A stretch of DNA of 46,314 nt from Leucobacter komagatae (GCF_000834055.1 NZ_JXSQ01000025.1:1-46314), one strand, 5' to 3'. Counted from the first letter of the stretch, positions 24,515-33,637 are shown. Translations and numbers: made by a program. The notes: generated by a model not told the origin, from the sequence alone.

Positions 24515-27500
24515 ACGCGCGCCGGCAGTCATCTCGCGGCCGGCGTGCCGCCGCGATCTTCGATGTGGCGGGGACCGATCCCGAGCAACTCCGCTCGGGC
24601 AGAATTCCCGACCCGCAGCCGGAGCACACGCCGCTGTTTCGGTGGCTCGCTCGCGTACTCGCCACGATCGAGGCGTTTCTGCGCGCCCGCGGCGGCAAGA
24701 GTCTGCGCAGGGGGATCCGCCTGTTTTGGGGCGCGATTGCCGCCATCGGTATCTTGCTCCTCGTCGGGCCGGTGCTCAACAAGCCGATGGACTTCGATGA
24801 CGTCCTCGCCTCAGCGGATGTCGACGATGTCGACTGGGTGGCGCGCGACGCGCAGTTCGACTACGAGGTGAATCGGGAAGCCGACGGCACGTTTTCGACG
24901 CGCGTCACTGAGAAGTTCAACGCGAACTTCATCAACGGTCCCGAACAGCAGGTGCTGCGCACGCTCGTGACCGAGATCAACGGTAACAACGCGGAGTTTG
25001 AGCTGCTCGATGCGACGGTCGACGGTGAGCCGGCGAAGGTGACCGTGACGCCGCGGCCGACGACGACGGACATTGTGCTCAAAGCCCCGGGCGGCGAACG
25101 GCTCGAGGGCGAGCGCGAGATTGCGCTGAGCTACGAGCTGCACCACCTCGCCCGCCCGGCGAGCGACACAGCGACCGGGGACGCGATCGATGAGTGGGTG
25201 TGGCCAATCTTCGCCCCCAGCTGGACCCAGGCGACGAAGGGGCTTGACGTCTCCGTGACGCTGCCGCGCGAACTCGACGACGCGCTCGTGCGCGGCCCGC
25301 ACGCGACGGTCGGCTGGCTGCTCGTATCCGGGAACGTGTGGCTCACGCCAGACGCAGAGACGCCAGAGTCGGTGCGCTACGCCTTCGAGAACGACGACTC
25401 GCTACCGCCGAACGCCGACGTATGGGTCGAGTTCTCCTTCGCGGAGGGCACATTCGCGCAACCGCCGAAGACGCTGCTCTTCTGGGTGCAAACGTGGGGC
25501 CCGCTGCTGCCGCTCGCCGCCCTCGGCGTACTCATGCTCTTCGCGCTCGCGGCCCGGTGGATCGTGTGGGCAGACACCGCAGGCGAGCCATGGTTTACGG
25601 CGCGCGAGGATCCGCCTGATGGGCTGAGCCCGCTGCTCGCCGCCGAACTGCTCGGCAAGACACGGCACGCCGACCTTGTCGCTGCGTTCGAGGCCAGGCC
25701 AACGCCTGCGCGCAAACCGAGCCCCACCGCCCGCGCATCACAGCTCGTGTGGTTGCGCGCCCTCGCGCGCGCTGGCCGGCGCGCTGGCCGGCTCGGCAAC
25801 CTCCCAACGGTCGCGCGCTGGCGTTCCCGTTGGGGCAACACGGGCGGTGCCGTCACCGAGGGGTTCCGCTGGGTGCCAGACAGCTATGTCAGGGACACGT
25901 TTCTGCTCGCGCCGGTGGCCGTGACGCTGCTGCAGTGGGGCCTGCTCAGGCAACTCTCGCACCAGGTGATCCTGCTTGTCGTGTGGTGGCCGTTCGTCTT
26001 CGTCGCCGCGGCGACGGTGATTGCTGCCGTGACGTTGTGGGCGGTCGCCCGCCCGCGCCCGCTCACCCGCAAGGGGGCGCTCGCGCAGCAACAGCTGCGC
26101 GGCGTCGACGTGTTCGCGAGTGCGACACGGCTTGTTGATCGCGGCCCCGTTGGCGACCCGCTGCTCCCGTACGCTGTGCTCTTCGAGTCGCCAAGGCGCG
26201 CCGGGAACGCGGTCACCGAGCACGCGACGCGTGAGGCTGGTGAGCCAGGCCTTGCCGCCGGTTGGCGGGGCGAGCACTTCCTCTCCGTGCCGTCGCTGCT
26301 GTCGGCGCTCGCGGCGATCGCGCTGTTCGCCGGCTCGATCGTGCTCGTGAGCACGCAGCCAGCGCCGTACGGGAGCGACGAGTTCCTTACCTGGCCGTCG
26401 TCTGAGTCGCGCGGCGCCACCTGGTCGCAGACGGAGGGGTTCAGCATCGAAGCCGAGCTCACGCGCGACCCTTCCGGCGCGGCGAAGCTCGCGGTGACCG
26501 AGCACATCCAGGCGGGTTTCTCCCAGGGCGGGGCCTCGGTGCCGCAGTTCGAACGGGAGTGGCCGCGTGCGCGACAGGGGCAGGATCTCGGCCTCGAAGT
26601 CGAGGCCGTGCTCGTCGACGGCGCATCCGTGCCCTTCAGCACTACCGACGGCGCATCAACGACGAAGGTCACAACGAAGCTGAGCGAGGTGCTCGACGGC
26701 ACCTTCCCCGTTGAGGTGCGCTACGCGCTGGCGAGCCCGGTGGTCGAGGTCCGTGACGGCGCTGATGCCGCCCAGCAGCTGCGCTGGACGGCGATGCACT
26801 GGTTCTGGGACGACACGTTCTACACGGACCTGTCGAGGCCGTTCGGCGGCTCCGAAAGCGTGCGGCCCATCCGGGTGCAACTGACGGTCTCCCCCGAGCT
26901 TGTCGACCTGGTGAAATCCGGCGGCTGGATCGACTCCGGAGACGCGGCGAAGATCCCGTACGAAAGCGGCACGGGGCAGAGCGACTGGGCCGCGAAACAG
27001 GATGTCTACGACGACAACGGCCGTACCGAGATCATCGTCGGCGCCGAGGAACGGATGGCAGACGGAGCGCTGCGCGCCACGCTTGACGTCGACGCTGTGC
27101 TGTCGCGGCCGGCACCTGAGTATGGCGCGCCCGCCGAAGAGGCAGAGGACTTCGCGGTGAACGAGGAACTCAACGCTGGCATCGGGGAGCATGAGATCGG
27201 ACTTGGCGGCGACCTCGGGGCGGTACTGAACTTCGCCGACGGCACCTTCACGAACGTGACCCCGGGCGCGGCAGACGACTACCGCGTGGCTCGTGCGGCG
27301 CCGCTTTCGCTGCTCACCGGCTTCACGGCGCTCATCATCGTCGGGGCGGGGGCCATGTTCGTCACGGCGCTCCGCGGCAGGCGAACGCTGGGATTGTCGC
27401 GCGTGCTCGTCTCGTTCGGCACGCTTTCGCTGCTCGCTGTCGCCCAGTCGATCGTGTTCTGGTGGATCATCGGGCCGATGCCAGGAAGCTCCGGCGTGAT

Positions 27501-27624
27501 CACCGTGATGATCGTGCTCGCCGTGCTGATGTGGGTCGCGCTGGTGGCGCAGTGGATCGCGACCGTTCGCGGCGATACGGAGCCCGTACGCGGCGGGCCG
27601 CCTCCGCGCAAGGGCAACAGCTAA
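24511..27624 (+). CDS. DUF2207 giant membrane protein with two extracytoplasmic domains
   Basis: 1037 aa from GTG 24511 (GTGA overlap with apt). After a short basic N-terminus and a transmembrane helix (about residues 70-92) comes a DUF2207 beta-rich extracytoplasmic domain (about 105-320). A helix follows, then the cytoplasmic segment with the family motif EDPPDGLSPLLAAELLG and two more helices. A second extracytoplasmic domain (about 625-930, WSQTEGFSIEAELTRDPSG onward) resembles the first in layout, and two or three C-terminal helices end the protein. Most family members have one such ectodomain, so this looks like an internal duplication. Function unknown; probably envelope-associated. 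Confidence 0.8.
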   Translation: MNARRQSSRGRRAAAIFDVAGTDPEQLRSGRIPDPQPEHTPLFRWLARVLATIEAFLRARGGKSLRRGIRLFWGAIAAIGILLLVGPVLNKPMDFDDVLASADVDDVDWVARDAQFDYEVNREADGTFSTRVTEKFNANFINGPEQQVLRTLVTEINGNNAEFELLDATVDGEPAKVTVTPRPTTTDIVLKAPGGERLEGEREIALSYELHHLARPASDTATGDAIDEWVWPIFAPSWTQATKGLDVSVTLPRELDDALVRGPHATVGWLLVSGNVWLTPDAETPESVRYAFENDDSLPPNADVWVEFSFAEGTFAQPPKTLLFWVQTWGPLLPLAALGVLMLFALAARWIVWADTAGEPWFTAREDPPDGLSPLLAAELLGKTRHADLVAAFEARPTPARKPSPTARASQLVWLRALARAGRRAGRLGNLPTVARWRSRWGNTGGAVTEGFRWVPDSYVRDTFLLAPVAVTLLQWGLLRQLSHQVILLVVWWPFVFVAAATVIAAVTLWAVARPRPLTRKGALAQQQLRGVDVFASATRLVDRGPVGDPLLPYAVLFESPRRAGNAVTEHATREAGEPGLAAGWRGEHFLSVPSLLSALAAIALFAGSIVLVSTQPAPYGSDEFLTWPSSESRGATWSQTEGFSIEAELTRDPSGAAKLAVTEHIQAGFSQGGASVPQFEREWPRARQGQDLGLEVEAVLVDGASVPFSTTDGASTTKVTTKLSEVLDGTFPVEVRYALASPVVEVRDGADAAQQLRWTAMHWFWDDTFYTDLSRPFGGSESVRPIRVQLTVSPELVDLVKSGGWIDSGDAAKIPYESGTGQSDWAAKQDVYDDNGRTEIIVGAEERMADGALRATLDVDAVLSRPAPEYGAPAEEAEDFAVNEELNAGIGEHEIGLGGDLGAVLNFADGTFTNVTPGAADDYRVARAAPLSLLTGFTALIIVGAGAMFVTALRGRRTLGLSRVLVSFGTLSLLAVAQSIVFWWIIGPMPGSSGVITVMIVLAVLMWVALVAQWIATVRGDTEPVRGGPPPRKGNS

Positions 27625-27650
27625 CAGTCGCCAAAAAGCGACCCGTTGTG

Positions 27651-27675
27651 TGAGGTGTTGTACATTTTCACCTCA
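27651..27675. promoter_or_regulatory. Inverted repeat upstream of acyl-CoA synthetase
   Basis: TGAGGTG and CACCTCA, perfect 7-bp arms with an 11-bp AT-rich spacer, end one base before ATG 27677. The position over the likely promoter/start suggests an operator, for example for a TetR-type regulator. No regulator gene is adjacent. The spacer contains TACATT, a possible -10. Confidence 0.45.
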
Positions 27676-27676
27676 A

Positions 27677-29437
27677 ATGAGCGAGACTGGTCGTGTGAGC
27701 GACAGTTTCTTTGCAGCCAGAGACCACCTCCTTCGCCTGAGCGGTGAGCCGGAACGCGCGCGTTCCGAGTTTCGCTGGCCCGACGTCGGAGACCACTTCA
27801 ACTGGGCCCATGATGTCTTTGACCGCATCGCAGCGGACAACGACACGACTGCGCTCTGGATAGCGGAGGAAACGGGGAACGAACACAAACGCAGCTTCCG
27901 CGAGCTCAAGCGGCGCTCGGACCAGGTCGCGAACTGGCTGCGCGGTATTGGGGCGAAGCGCGGCGATATCGCGATGCTCATGCTCGGCAACCACGTCGAA
28001 CTGTGGGAGATCATGCTCGCGGCGATGAAGCTCGGCGTCGTGATCCTCCCAACGTCGGTCGTACTCGGGCCGCAGGAGCTTGTTGACCGTGTCGAGCGCG
28101 GCAACGTGCGGTGGGTCTTCGCTGGCCCGGAGGACGCGGTGAAGTTCGCCGGCATCCCCGGCGACTTCCGCGGCGTCGGTGTGCGCCTAGACGAGGGCAC
28201 CATGGATCAGCGTGCCGCGCTGTACGACTGGGCACGCTTCGAGGAGTCGCGCTCCGCATCCGTCGCGCCCGTTGAGAAGGAGACGTCGAGCGGTGACCCG
28301 GCCCTGTTGTACTTCACTTCGGGCACGACAAAGCTGCCAAAGATCGCGGTGCACTCGCACACGAGCTACCCGCTCGGGCACTTCACCACGATGTCGTGGC
28401 TCGGTGTGCGTCCTGGCGATGTGCACTCGGTGATCAGCGCTCCCGGCTGGGCGAAGCACGCCTGGTCGAGCTTCTTCGGCCCGTGGAACGTTGGGGCGAC
28501 CGTCTATGTCGCGAATTACGCGAAGTTCAAGGCCGAGCGCATCATCGCGGAGCTCGATCGCGTCGGCGTAACGAGTTTCTGTGCGCCGCCGACGGTGTGG
28601 CGCATGCTCATCCAGAGCGAGCTCGGCGCGAAACCCTCGGCGCTGCGCGAGATCGTCTCTGCCGGTGAACCCCTGAACCCCGAGGTGATCTCCCGCATTG
28701 AGGATGCTTGGGGGCTCGTGCTCCGCGACGGTTACGGCCAGACGGAGACGACTGCGACGATTGGCAACATGCCAGGTGAGCCCGTGGTTCCCGGCGCGAT
28801 GGGCAGGCCGCTGCCAGGGGTCGACATCGTGTTGATCGATCCGATGACCGGTGAAGAGGGCGACGAGGGCGAGGCGTGCCTCAGGCTCGCGCCGGAGGAC
28901 GGCGGCACGGGCGCCGCGCGACCCGTGAACCTCATGACCGGCTACTACGGCAACCCTGAAGCAACGGCCGAGGCGATGACCGGCGGTTTCTACCACACCG
29001 GCGACGTCGCCCACCGTGACGAAAACGGCTCACTCACCTTCGTTGGGCGCACCGACGACATTTTCAAGGCGAGCGACTTCAAGGTGTCGCCGTTCGAGGT
29101 TGAGAGCGTGCTGCTCGAGCATGACTTCGTGGCCGAGGCCGCTGTGGTCGGGTGCCCTGACGACACGCGCCTCAACGTGACGAAGGCGTACGTCTCCCTG
29201 CCGCAGCATGTTGCCGCCTCTGAGGAGACAGCGCGCGAAATCCTCGTCCACGCGCGCAAGGCACTTCCGGCCTACATGCGCGTGCGCAGGGTCGAGTTCT
29301 TTGAGCTGCCGAAGACGACCTCGGGCAAGATTCGCCGCGTGGAACTGCGCACCCGCGAGGAGGCCGCACACTCGGCCGGTGAGCGCATCACCTCCGAATG
29401 GCGTGAGGAAGACTTCCCCGACCTCAAGGACGCCTAG
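27677..29437 (+). CDS. Acyl-CoA synthetase (AMP-forming), medium-chain/ACS-like
   Basis: 586-aa adenylating enzyme of the medium-chain/acetyl-CoA synthetase-like branch. P-loop LYFTSGTTKLPKIAVHS, then DGYGQTET, YHTGDVA, GRTDDIFKASDFKVSP and a catalytic Lys in PKTTSGKIRR. The start is ATG 27677 or GTG 27695; neither has a clear ribosome-binding site, so leaderless initiation is possible. Substrate unknown. The gene converges with menC, and the two stop codons share CTAG (29434-29437). Confidence 0.92.
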   Translation: MSETGRVSDSFFAARDHLLRLSGEPERARSEFRWPDVGDHFNWAHDVFDRIAADNDTTALWIAEETGNEHKRSFRELKRRSDQVANWLRGIGAKRGDIAMLMLGNHVELWEIMLAAMKLGVVILPTSVVLGPQELVDRVERGNVRWVFAGPEDAVKFAGIPGDFRGVGVRLDEGTMDQRAALYDWARFEESRSASVAPVEKETSSGDPALLYFTSGTTKLPKIAVHSHTSYPLGHFTTMSWLGVRPGDVHSVISAPGWAKHAWSSFFGPWNVGATVYVANYAKFKAERIIAELDRVGVTSFCAPPTVWRMLIQSELGAKPSALREIVSAGEPLNPEVISRIEDAWGLVLRDGYGQTETTATIGNMPGEPVVPGAMGRPLPGVDIVLIDPMTGEEGDEGEACLRLAPEDGGTGAARPVNLMTGYYGNPEATAEAMTGGFYHTGDVAHRDENGSLTFVGRTDDIFKASDFKVSPFEVESVLLEHDFVAEAAVVGCPDDTRLNVTKAYVSLPQHVAASEETAREILVHARKALPAYMRVRRVEFFELPKTTSGKIRRVELRTREEAAHSAGERITSEWREEDFPDLKDA

Positions 29438-30459
29438 CTGCCAGCGGCGAGCTCGACGTAGCAGCGCTCGATCCGCTCGCGCCACCAGGCCTCGCGGCCA
29501 GGTGATGCGCGGAAGCGGTCGAGCGCCGCGGCGTCGAGTGTCGCGCGCCGCACAGGCAGTTCTCCGCCCTCGGGCACGAGTGGGCGGTCGACGACATCGC
29601 CCGTGAGAAGCGCGACGGTGCCGAGACCGCAGGCGCCAGCGAGCATCCCGTCTGGGAGTGCGGCTGCGAGGTGGAGGCCCATCGAGATCCCCACGGAGGT
29701 GTCGAGCGCACTCGACACGATTACGGGTAGCTGCGCCTCGGTGATGATCCGCAGGGCCGGCGCGATCCCCCCGAGCGGTTGCGCCTTCACCACCAAGAGG
29801 TCAGCGGCTCCCGCTCGGGCAACGGCGAGCGGATCCTCGGACTTACGCACGCTCTCATCCGCGGCGATCCGCATGCGGATGCCAGCCCGGGCAAGAAGCG
29901 TGCGGAGTTCGGCAAGTTCCGGCACGGTGGCACACGGCTGTTCTGCGTAGTCGAGGTCGAACGTAGCGAGCTCGCTCAGCGCCGCGAAGGCCTCGGTGAC
30001 TGACCAGCCGCCGTTCGCGTCGACCCGAACGAACGCGTCGTCGCCGAGCGCCTCGCGGGTCGCGCGCACCCGCGCGATGTCGTCGGCGAGGGTCTGGCCG
30101 CGCTCAGCAACCTTCACCTTCGCCGTGCGGCAGCCGGGAAACCGTGCGAGCACCCCTGGCACTTCGGCCGCCGACACCGCTGGCACGGTCGCGTTCACGG
30201 CGATCGTGTCGCGCAGGCCGGGCGGCACCTCGCCCCACCCGAACTCGATTGCGGCGGCGAGCCAGCGTGCGCTTTCGGTGTCGCCGTACTCCACGAACGG
30301 CGAGAACTCGCTCGCGCCGGCTGGCGCGGCGAAGATCACCGCCTCGCGTTCGGTGATGCCGCGGAACCTCGTGCGGGTGGGGATCGAGACAACGCGCGCG
30401 GTTCCGAGCAGCTCCGCAAGGGGTGGGGTGTCGGTGTTGCGCAGCGAGGGGGAGACCAT
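29434..30459 (-). CDS. menC: o-Succinylbenzoate synthase
   Basis: 341-aa enolase-superfamily enzyme that dehydrates SHCHC to o-succinylbenzoate in menaquinone synthesis. Catalytic Lys in AKVKVAE, metal ligands in RVDANGG, DYAEQP and AADES, and second Lys in VVKAQPLGG. It lies opposite to menB, menE and menA, and shares its upstream region with the VIT-family gene. An iron-box-like sequence (30476-30494) sits 17 bp upstream of the ATG, so its transcription could respond to iron. menD and menF are not in the window. Confidence 0.93.
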   Translation of the reverse strand: MVSPSLRNTDTPPLAELLGTARVVSIPTRTRFRGITEREAVIFAAPAGASEFSPFVEYGDTESARWLAAAIEFGWGEVPPGLRDTIAVNATVPAVSAAEVPGVLARFPGCRTAKVKVAERGQTLADDIARVRATREALGDDAFVRVDANGGWSVTEAFAALSELATFDLDYAEQPCATVPELAELRTLLARAGIRMRIAADESVRKSEDPLAVARAGAADLLVVKAQPLGGIAPALRIITEAQLPVIVSSALDTSVGISMGLHLAAALPDGMLAGACGLGTVALLTGDVVDRPLVPEGGELPVRRATLDAAALDRFRASPGREAWWRERIERCYVELAAGS

Positions 30460-30475
30460 GATCTGATTGTCTCAC

Positions 30476-30494
30476 TTTGGTAAGGCTTGCCTAA
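30476..30494. promoter_or_regulatory. DtxR/IdeR iron-box-like site 1
   Basis: The 19-mer TTTGGTAAGGCTTGCCTAA. Read on the minus strand it matches the DtxR/IdeR consensus TTAGGTTAGGCTAACCTAA at 14 of 19 positions, with both AGGC/GCCT halves present. It lies immediately upstream of menC and may overlap its -10 (TAGGCA, minus strand). Confidence 0.55.
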
Positions 30495-30515
30495 AAAAGT
30501 GGCTCTGACCAGGGC

Positions 30516-30534
30516 AAAGGTGAGCCTAACCTTG
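30516..30534. promoter_or_regulatory. DtxR/IdeR iron-box-like site 2
   Basis: The 19-mer AAAGGTGAGCCTAACCTTG matches the consensus at 14 of 19 positions and nearly perfectly across the central AGGTnAGCCTAACCT core. It lies 66 bp upstream of the VIT-family ATG. It could repress or activate depending on where transcription starts. Confidence 0.65.
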
Positions 30535-30599
30535 CTTGCGGGGCCCGAAAAAGGGGAGCAAACTGAGGTCAACACCACCGAATTGGGGAAGGCGATCTC

Positions 30600-31391
30600 A
30601 TGACACTCGAAGCGACACGCAGCGTCACCGCGCACCTGGGGGAGTCCACTGGCACACACGCTCAGCGCCCCGTCATGGAGCCAACGGGCGGCGAGCACGA
30701 GCCCCGCTCTGCCCGCATCGGGCAGAAGCTCAACTGGCTCAGGGCCGGTGTGCTCGGGGCGAATGACGGCATCGTTTCCGTCGCCGGTGTCGTTATCGGC
30801 GTCGCGGCCGCGACCCCTGGGAACACGGTCGCCGTCGCGACCGCCGGCGTCGCAGCGCTCGTTGCAGGCGCGTTCTCCATGGCAGGCGGCGAGTACGTCT
30901 CCGTGAGCACGCAGCGCGATACCGAGCGTGCGCTCATAGACCAGAAGCGGCGCTCGCTTGCCGAGCAGCCAGCGGTCGAGCTCCGCGGCCTCGCGGGCTT
31001 CTATCGCAGGCGGGGCGTGTCAGCTGCGCTCGCGACGCAGGTCGCCCAAGAGCTCAGCGCGCACGACGCGCTCGCTGCCCACGCCGAGGTTGAGCTCGGT
31101 ATCGACCCTGACGAGTACACGAGCCCGTGGGCGGCGGCGATCTCGTCGTTCATCGCGTTCACCGTCGGCGGGTTGCTGCCGCTCATCATGATCCTGCTGC
31201 CGCTCGGCGAGGGCCGCGTGCTCGCGGCAGGCGGCGCCGTGCTCGTCGGGCTCGTGCTCACGGGCTGGATCTCGGCGGCACTCGGCGAGGCACCCCGCAC
31301 GCGGGCCGTGCTCCGCAATGTGCTCATGGGCAGTGCGACGATGGTCGCGACCTACCTCATCGGGCTGCTGTTCGGCGTCGCCGTCGGATAG
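30600..31391 (+). CDS. VIT1/CCC1-family Fe2+/Mn2+ transporter
   Basis: 263-aa membrane protein of the vacuolar iron transporter family. Hallmark segments are WLRAGVLGANDGIVSVAGVVIGV (first helix, metal-path Asp and Asn) and AGAFSMAGGEYVSVSTQRDTE (second helix and the start of the cytoplasmic metal-binding domain). Three C-terminal helices follow. GGGGAAGG precedes the ATG. In bacteria the family exports or sequesters Fe2+/Mn2+. Two iron boxes upstream place it under likely DtxR/IdeR control. It sits inside the men cluster without an obvious biochemical connection. Confidence 0.92.
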   Translation: MTLEATRSVTAHLGESTGTHAQRPVMEPTGGEHEPRSARIGQKLNWLRAGVLGANDGIVSVAGVVIGVAAATPGNTVAVATAGVAALVAGAFSMAGGEYVSVSTQRDTERALIDQKRRSLAEQPAVELRGLAGFYRRRGVSAALATQVAQELSAHDALAAHAEVELGIDPDEYTSPWAAAISSFIAFTVGGLLPLIMILLPLGEGRVLAAGGAVLVGLVLTGWISAALGEAPRTRAVLRNVLMGSATMVATYLIGLLFGVAVG

Positions 31392-31392
31392 C

Positions 31393-31398
31393 TAGGCT
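31393..31398 (+). promoter_or_regulatory. Probable -10 box of leaderless menB
   Basis: TAGGCT lies 6 nt before ATG 31405. The GGGGGC between them could alternatively act as a close ribosome-binding site. Confidence 0.4.
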
Positions 31399-31404
31399 GG
31401 GGGC

Positions 31405-32319
31405 ATGACCAAGCAGGTTTCTGACATCTTTGATCCGAGCGTCTGGGAGGTAGCCCCTGGTGCTGAGGGCTACACCGACATCACCGCCCACCTGAGCCTC
31501 GACGGCCGCATCGCGCGCGTCGCGTTCGACCGCCCAGAGGTGCGCAACGCGTTCCGCCCCCACACCGTCGATGAGCTCTTCGACGCGCTCGACAGGGTGC
31601 GGGTGAACCCGAAGGTCGGCGTCGTGCTGCTCACTGGCAACGGGCCGAGCGCGAAAGACGGCGGCTGGGCGTTCTGCTCAGGCGGCGACCAGCGCATCCG
31701 TGGCCGCGACGGCTACAAGTACTCGGAGTCGGAGACGGCGGTCGGGCCGGAGGCGCTCGCGCGTGCGGGCCGCCTGCACATCCTCGAGGTGCAGCGGCTC
31801 ATCCGCTTCATGCCGAAGGTCGTCATCGCGCTCGTTCCCGGCTGGGCCGCAGGCGGCGGGCACTCGCTCAACGTGGTCTGCGACCTGACGATCGCAAGCC
31901 GCGAGCACGCGAAGTTTAAGCAGACCGACGCCGACGTCGGCTCCTTCGACGCGGGCTACGGCAGCGCCTACTTCGCGAAGCAGGTCGGGCAGAAGAACGC
32001 GCGCGAGATCTTCTTCCTCGCCCGCGAATACGATGCCGAGCGCGCCCGCGAAATCGGCGCAGTGAACGAGGTCGTGCCGCACGCAGAACTCGAATCGACC
32101 GGTATCGAGTGGGCTCGCGAGATCCTCGGGAAGTCGCCGACAGCGATCCGCATGCTCAAGTACGCGATGAACGCCGTCGACGACGGTATCGTGGGGCAGC
32201 AGCTGTTCGCGGGCGAGACCACGCGCCTCGCATACGGCACCGACGAGGCCGTTGAGGGGCGCGACTCGTTCCTCGAGAAGCGCGATCCAGACTGGTCGCC
32301 GTTCCCGTACCACTACTGA
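31405..32319 (+). CDS. menB: 1,4-Dihydroxy-2-naphthoyl-CoA synthase
   Basis: 304-aa crotonase-family enzyme that cyclises o-succinylbenzoyl-CoA. MenB-specific features: FDRPEVRNAFRPHTVDEL, oxyanion-hole segments FCSGGDQRIRG and GWAAGGGHSLNVVCDLTIAS, and the catalytic block QTDADVGSFDAGYGSAY. The length equals other actinobacterial MenB proteins. It uses the product of the downstream menE. A hairpin follows its stop. Confidence 0.97.
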   Translation: MTKQVSDIFDPSVWEVAPGAEGYTDITAHLSLDGRIARVAFDRPEVRNAFRPHTVDELFDALDRVRVNPKVGVVLLTGNGPSAKDGGWAFCSGGDQRIRGRDGYKYSESETAVGPEALARAGRLHILEVQRLIRFMPKVVIALVPGWAAGGGHSLNVVCDLTIASREHAKFKQTDADVGSFDAGYGSAYFAKQVGQKNAREIFFLAREYDAERAREIGAVNEVVPHAELESTGIEWAREILGKSPTAIRMLKYAMNAVDDGIVGQQLFAGETTRLAYGTDEAVEGRDSFLEKRDPDWSPFPYHY

Positions 32320-32329
32320 GCGTGTGTCT

Positions 32330-32359
32330 CCTCCGCGGCCTCACGTGTCGCCGCGGAGG
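32330..32359 (+). terminator. Hairpin after menB
   Basis: CCTCCGCGG (32330-32338) pairs exactly with CCGCGGAGG (32351-32359), with a 12-nt loop and no T-run. It lies between the menB stop and the proposed separate menE promoter, consistent with termination or attenuation. Confidence 0.5.
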
Positions 32360-32380
32360 CGCCTCCCACGCGAACCGCGG

Positions 32381-32386
32381 TACCCT
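32381..32386 (+). promoter_or_regulatory. Probable -10 box of leaderless menE
   Basis: TACCCT lies 6 nt before GTG 32393, with no Shine-Dalgarno in between. Confidence 0.4.
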
Positions 32387-32392
32387 TGACGT

Positions 32393-33637
32393 GTGACCGC
32401 CTCCCACGTTCTGCGCGCCATTCCGGTTGAGGATCGCGCCTGGCTCATCGCCGCACTTGACGACGCACTCGCAGGTGGTGCGCCGATCCTCCCGCTCGCC
32501 GCGGGGCTCGCGCCTGACGACCAGGGGGTTGAGGCGACGAGGGCGCTCGAACTGCCGGCCGGCACAGCGGTGGTGGTTCGCACGTCAGGGTCGAGCGGAG
32601 TGCCGAAGGCTGTTGCGCTCTCCCGCGAAGCCCTCGTGGCGAGTGCTAAGGCGACCTCGGAGGCGCTGGGGGGTGACGGGCAGTGGCTCGTCGCGCTCCC
32701 AACCCACCTCATCTCCGGCCTACAGATGTTGGTGCGGAGTTCCGTCTCGGGGATCGATCCGGTGTTCGCGCCGACCGGTGCAGACGCGAGCGCGCTCATC
32801 GAAGCAGCGCGGCAGCTGGAACACGAGCGCCGATACGTTTCTCTCGTACCCGTTCAGCTGGCCAGGCTGCTCGATCTTGCCGAGCGCGACGCGGATGCCG
32901 CAGCCGAGCTCACACGCTTCGACGCTGTACTCGTCGGCGGGCAGGCTGTCTCGCTCGAATTGCGCCGCCGTGCGCACGCGCTTGGCGTGAGCCTCCGCCG
33001 CTCCTACGGGATGACTGAGACCGCTGGGGGCTGCGTGTATGACGGGGTGGAGACGGGCGACACGCGCGTGAGGATTCGCGGTGGCGAGGTGCAACTCGCT
33101 GGGCCCGTCCTCGCGCTGGGCTACCTCGGCGACCCCGAACAGACCGCTGACCGGTTCGTGGTCGACCATGGCCGCGACGGCGAACCGACCCGCTGGTACC
33201 GCACCGGCGACGCAGGCGAGCTCCTCGGCGGCATGCTCACCGTCACCGGCAGGCTCGACCGGGTGGTCATCTCGGGTGGCGTAAACGTTTCGCTCGATGA
33301 GATCGAGCGGGTCGCACGCGAGTATCCGGGCTGGGACAGCGCGGTTGCGCTCGCCACCGACCACCCGGAGTGGGGTTCGCGCCCCTGCCTCGTTGTCGAG
33401 ACGACGCCCGGGGCCGTGAGCTTCGACGAAGTGCGCGACGGAATTCGTGCGCGTCTGGGCGCGGCGGCGACTCCGGCGTGGGCGACAGAAACAGAACGGC
33501 TCCCACGGCTTGCCGGGGGTAAACCAGATTTGGCTGCTGTCGCGGCGTGGATTGGCTCGCTGCGTGCGAGCTTTGCCCGGTTGAGCGACACGACACCTCC
33601 ACCACACCAGCAGAGCGAAACAGGGGACACCGAGTGA
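32393..33637 (+). CDS. menE: o-Succinylbenzoate-CoA ligase
   Basis: 414-aa compact adenylate-forming ligase, shorter than generic acyl-CoA synthetases as is usual for actinobacterial MenE. P-loop RTSGSSGVPKAVALS (residues ~63-77), RRSYGMTETAGGCVYDG (A5), WYRTGDAG (A7) and GRLDRVVISGGVNVS (A8); a late Lys in LAGGKPD replaces the usual SGK context. It activates o-succinylbenzoate for MenB. GTG start, probably leaderless. The stop overlaps menA as GTGA. Confidence 0.93.
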   Translation: MTASHVLRAIPVEDRAWLIAALDDALAGGAPILPLAAGLAPDDQGVEATRALELPAGTAVVVRTSGSSGVPKAVALSREALVASAKATSEALGGDGQWLVALPTHLISGLQMLVRSSVSGIDPVFAPTGADASALIEAARQLEHERRYVSLVPVQLARLLDLAERDADAAAELTRFDAVLVGGQAVSLELRRRAHALGVSLRRSYGMTETAGGCVYDGVETGDTRVRIRGGEVQLAGPVLALGYLGDPEQTADRFVVDHGRDGEPTRWYRTGDAGELLGGMLTVTGRLDRVVISGGVNVSLDEIERVAREYPGWDSAVALATDHPEWGSRPCLVVETTPGAVSFDEVRDGIRARLGAAATPAWATETERLPRLAGGKPDLAAVAAWIGSLRASFARLSDTTPPPHQQSETGDTE

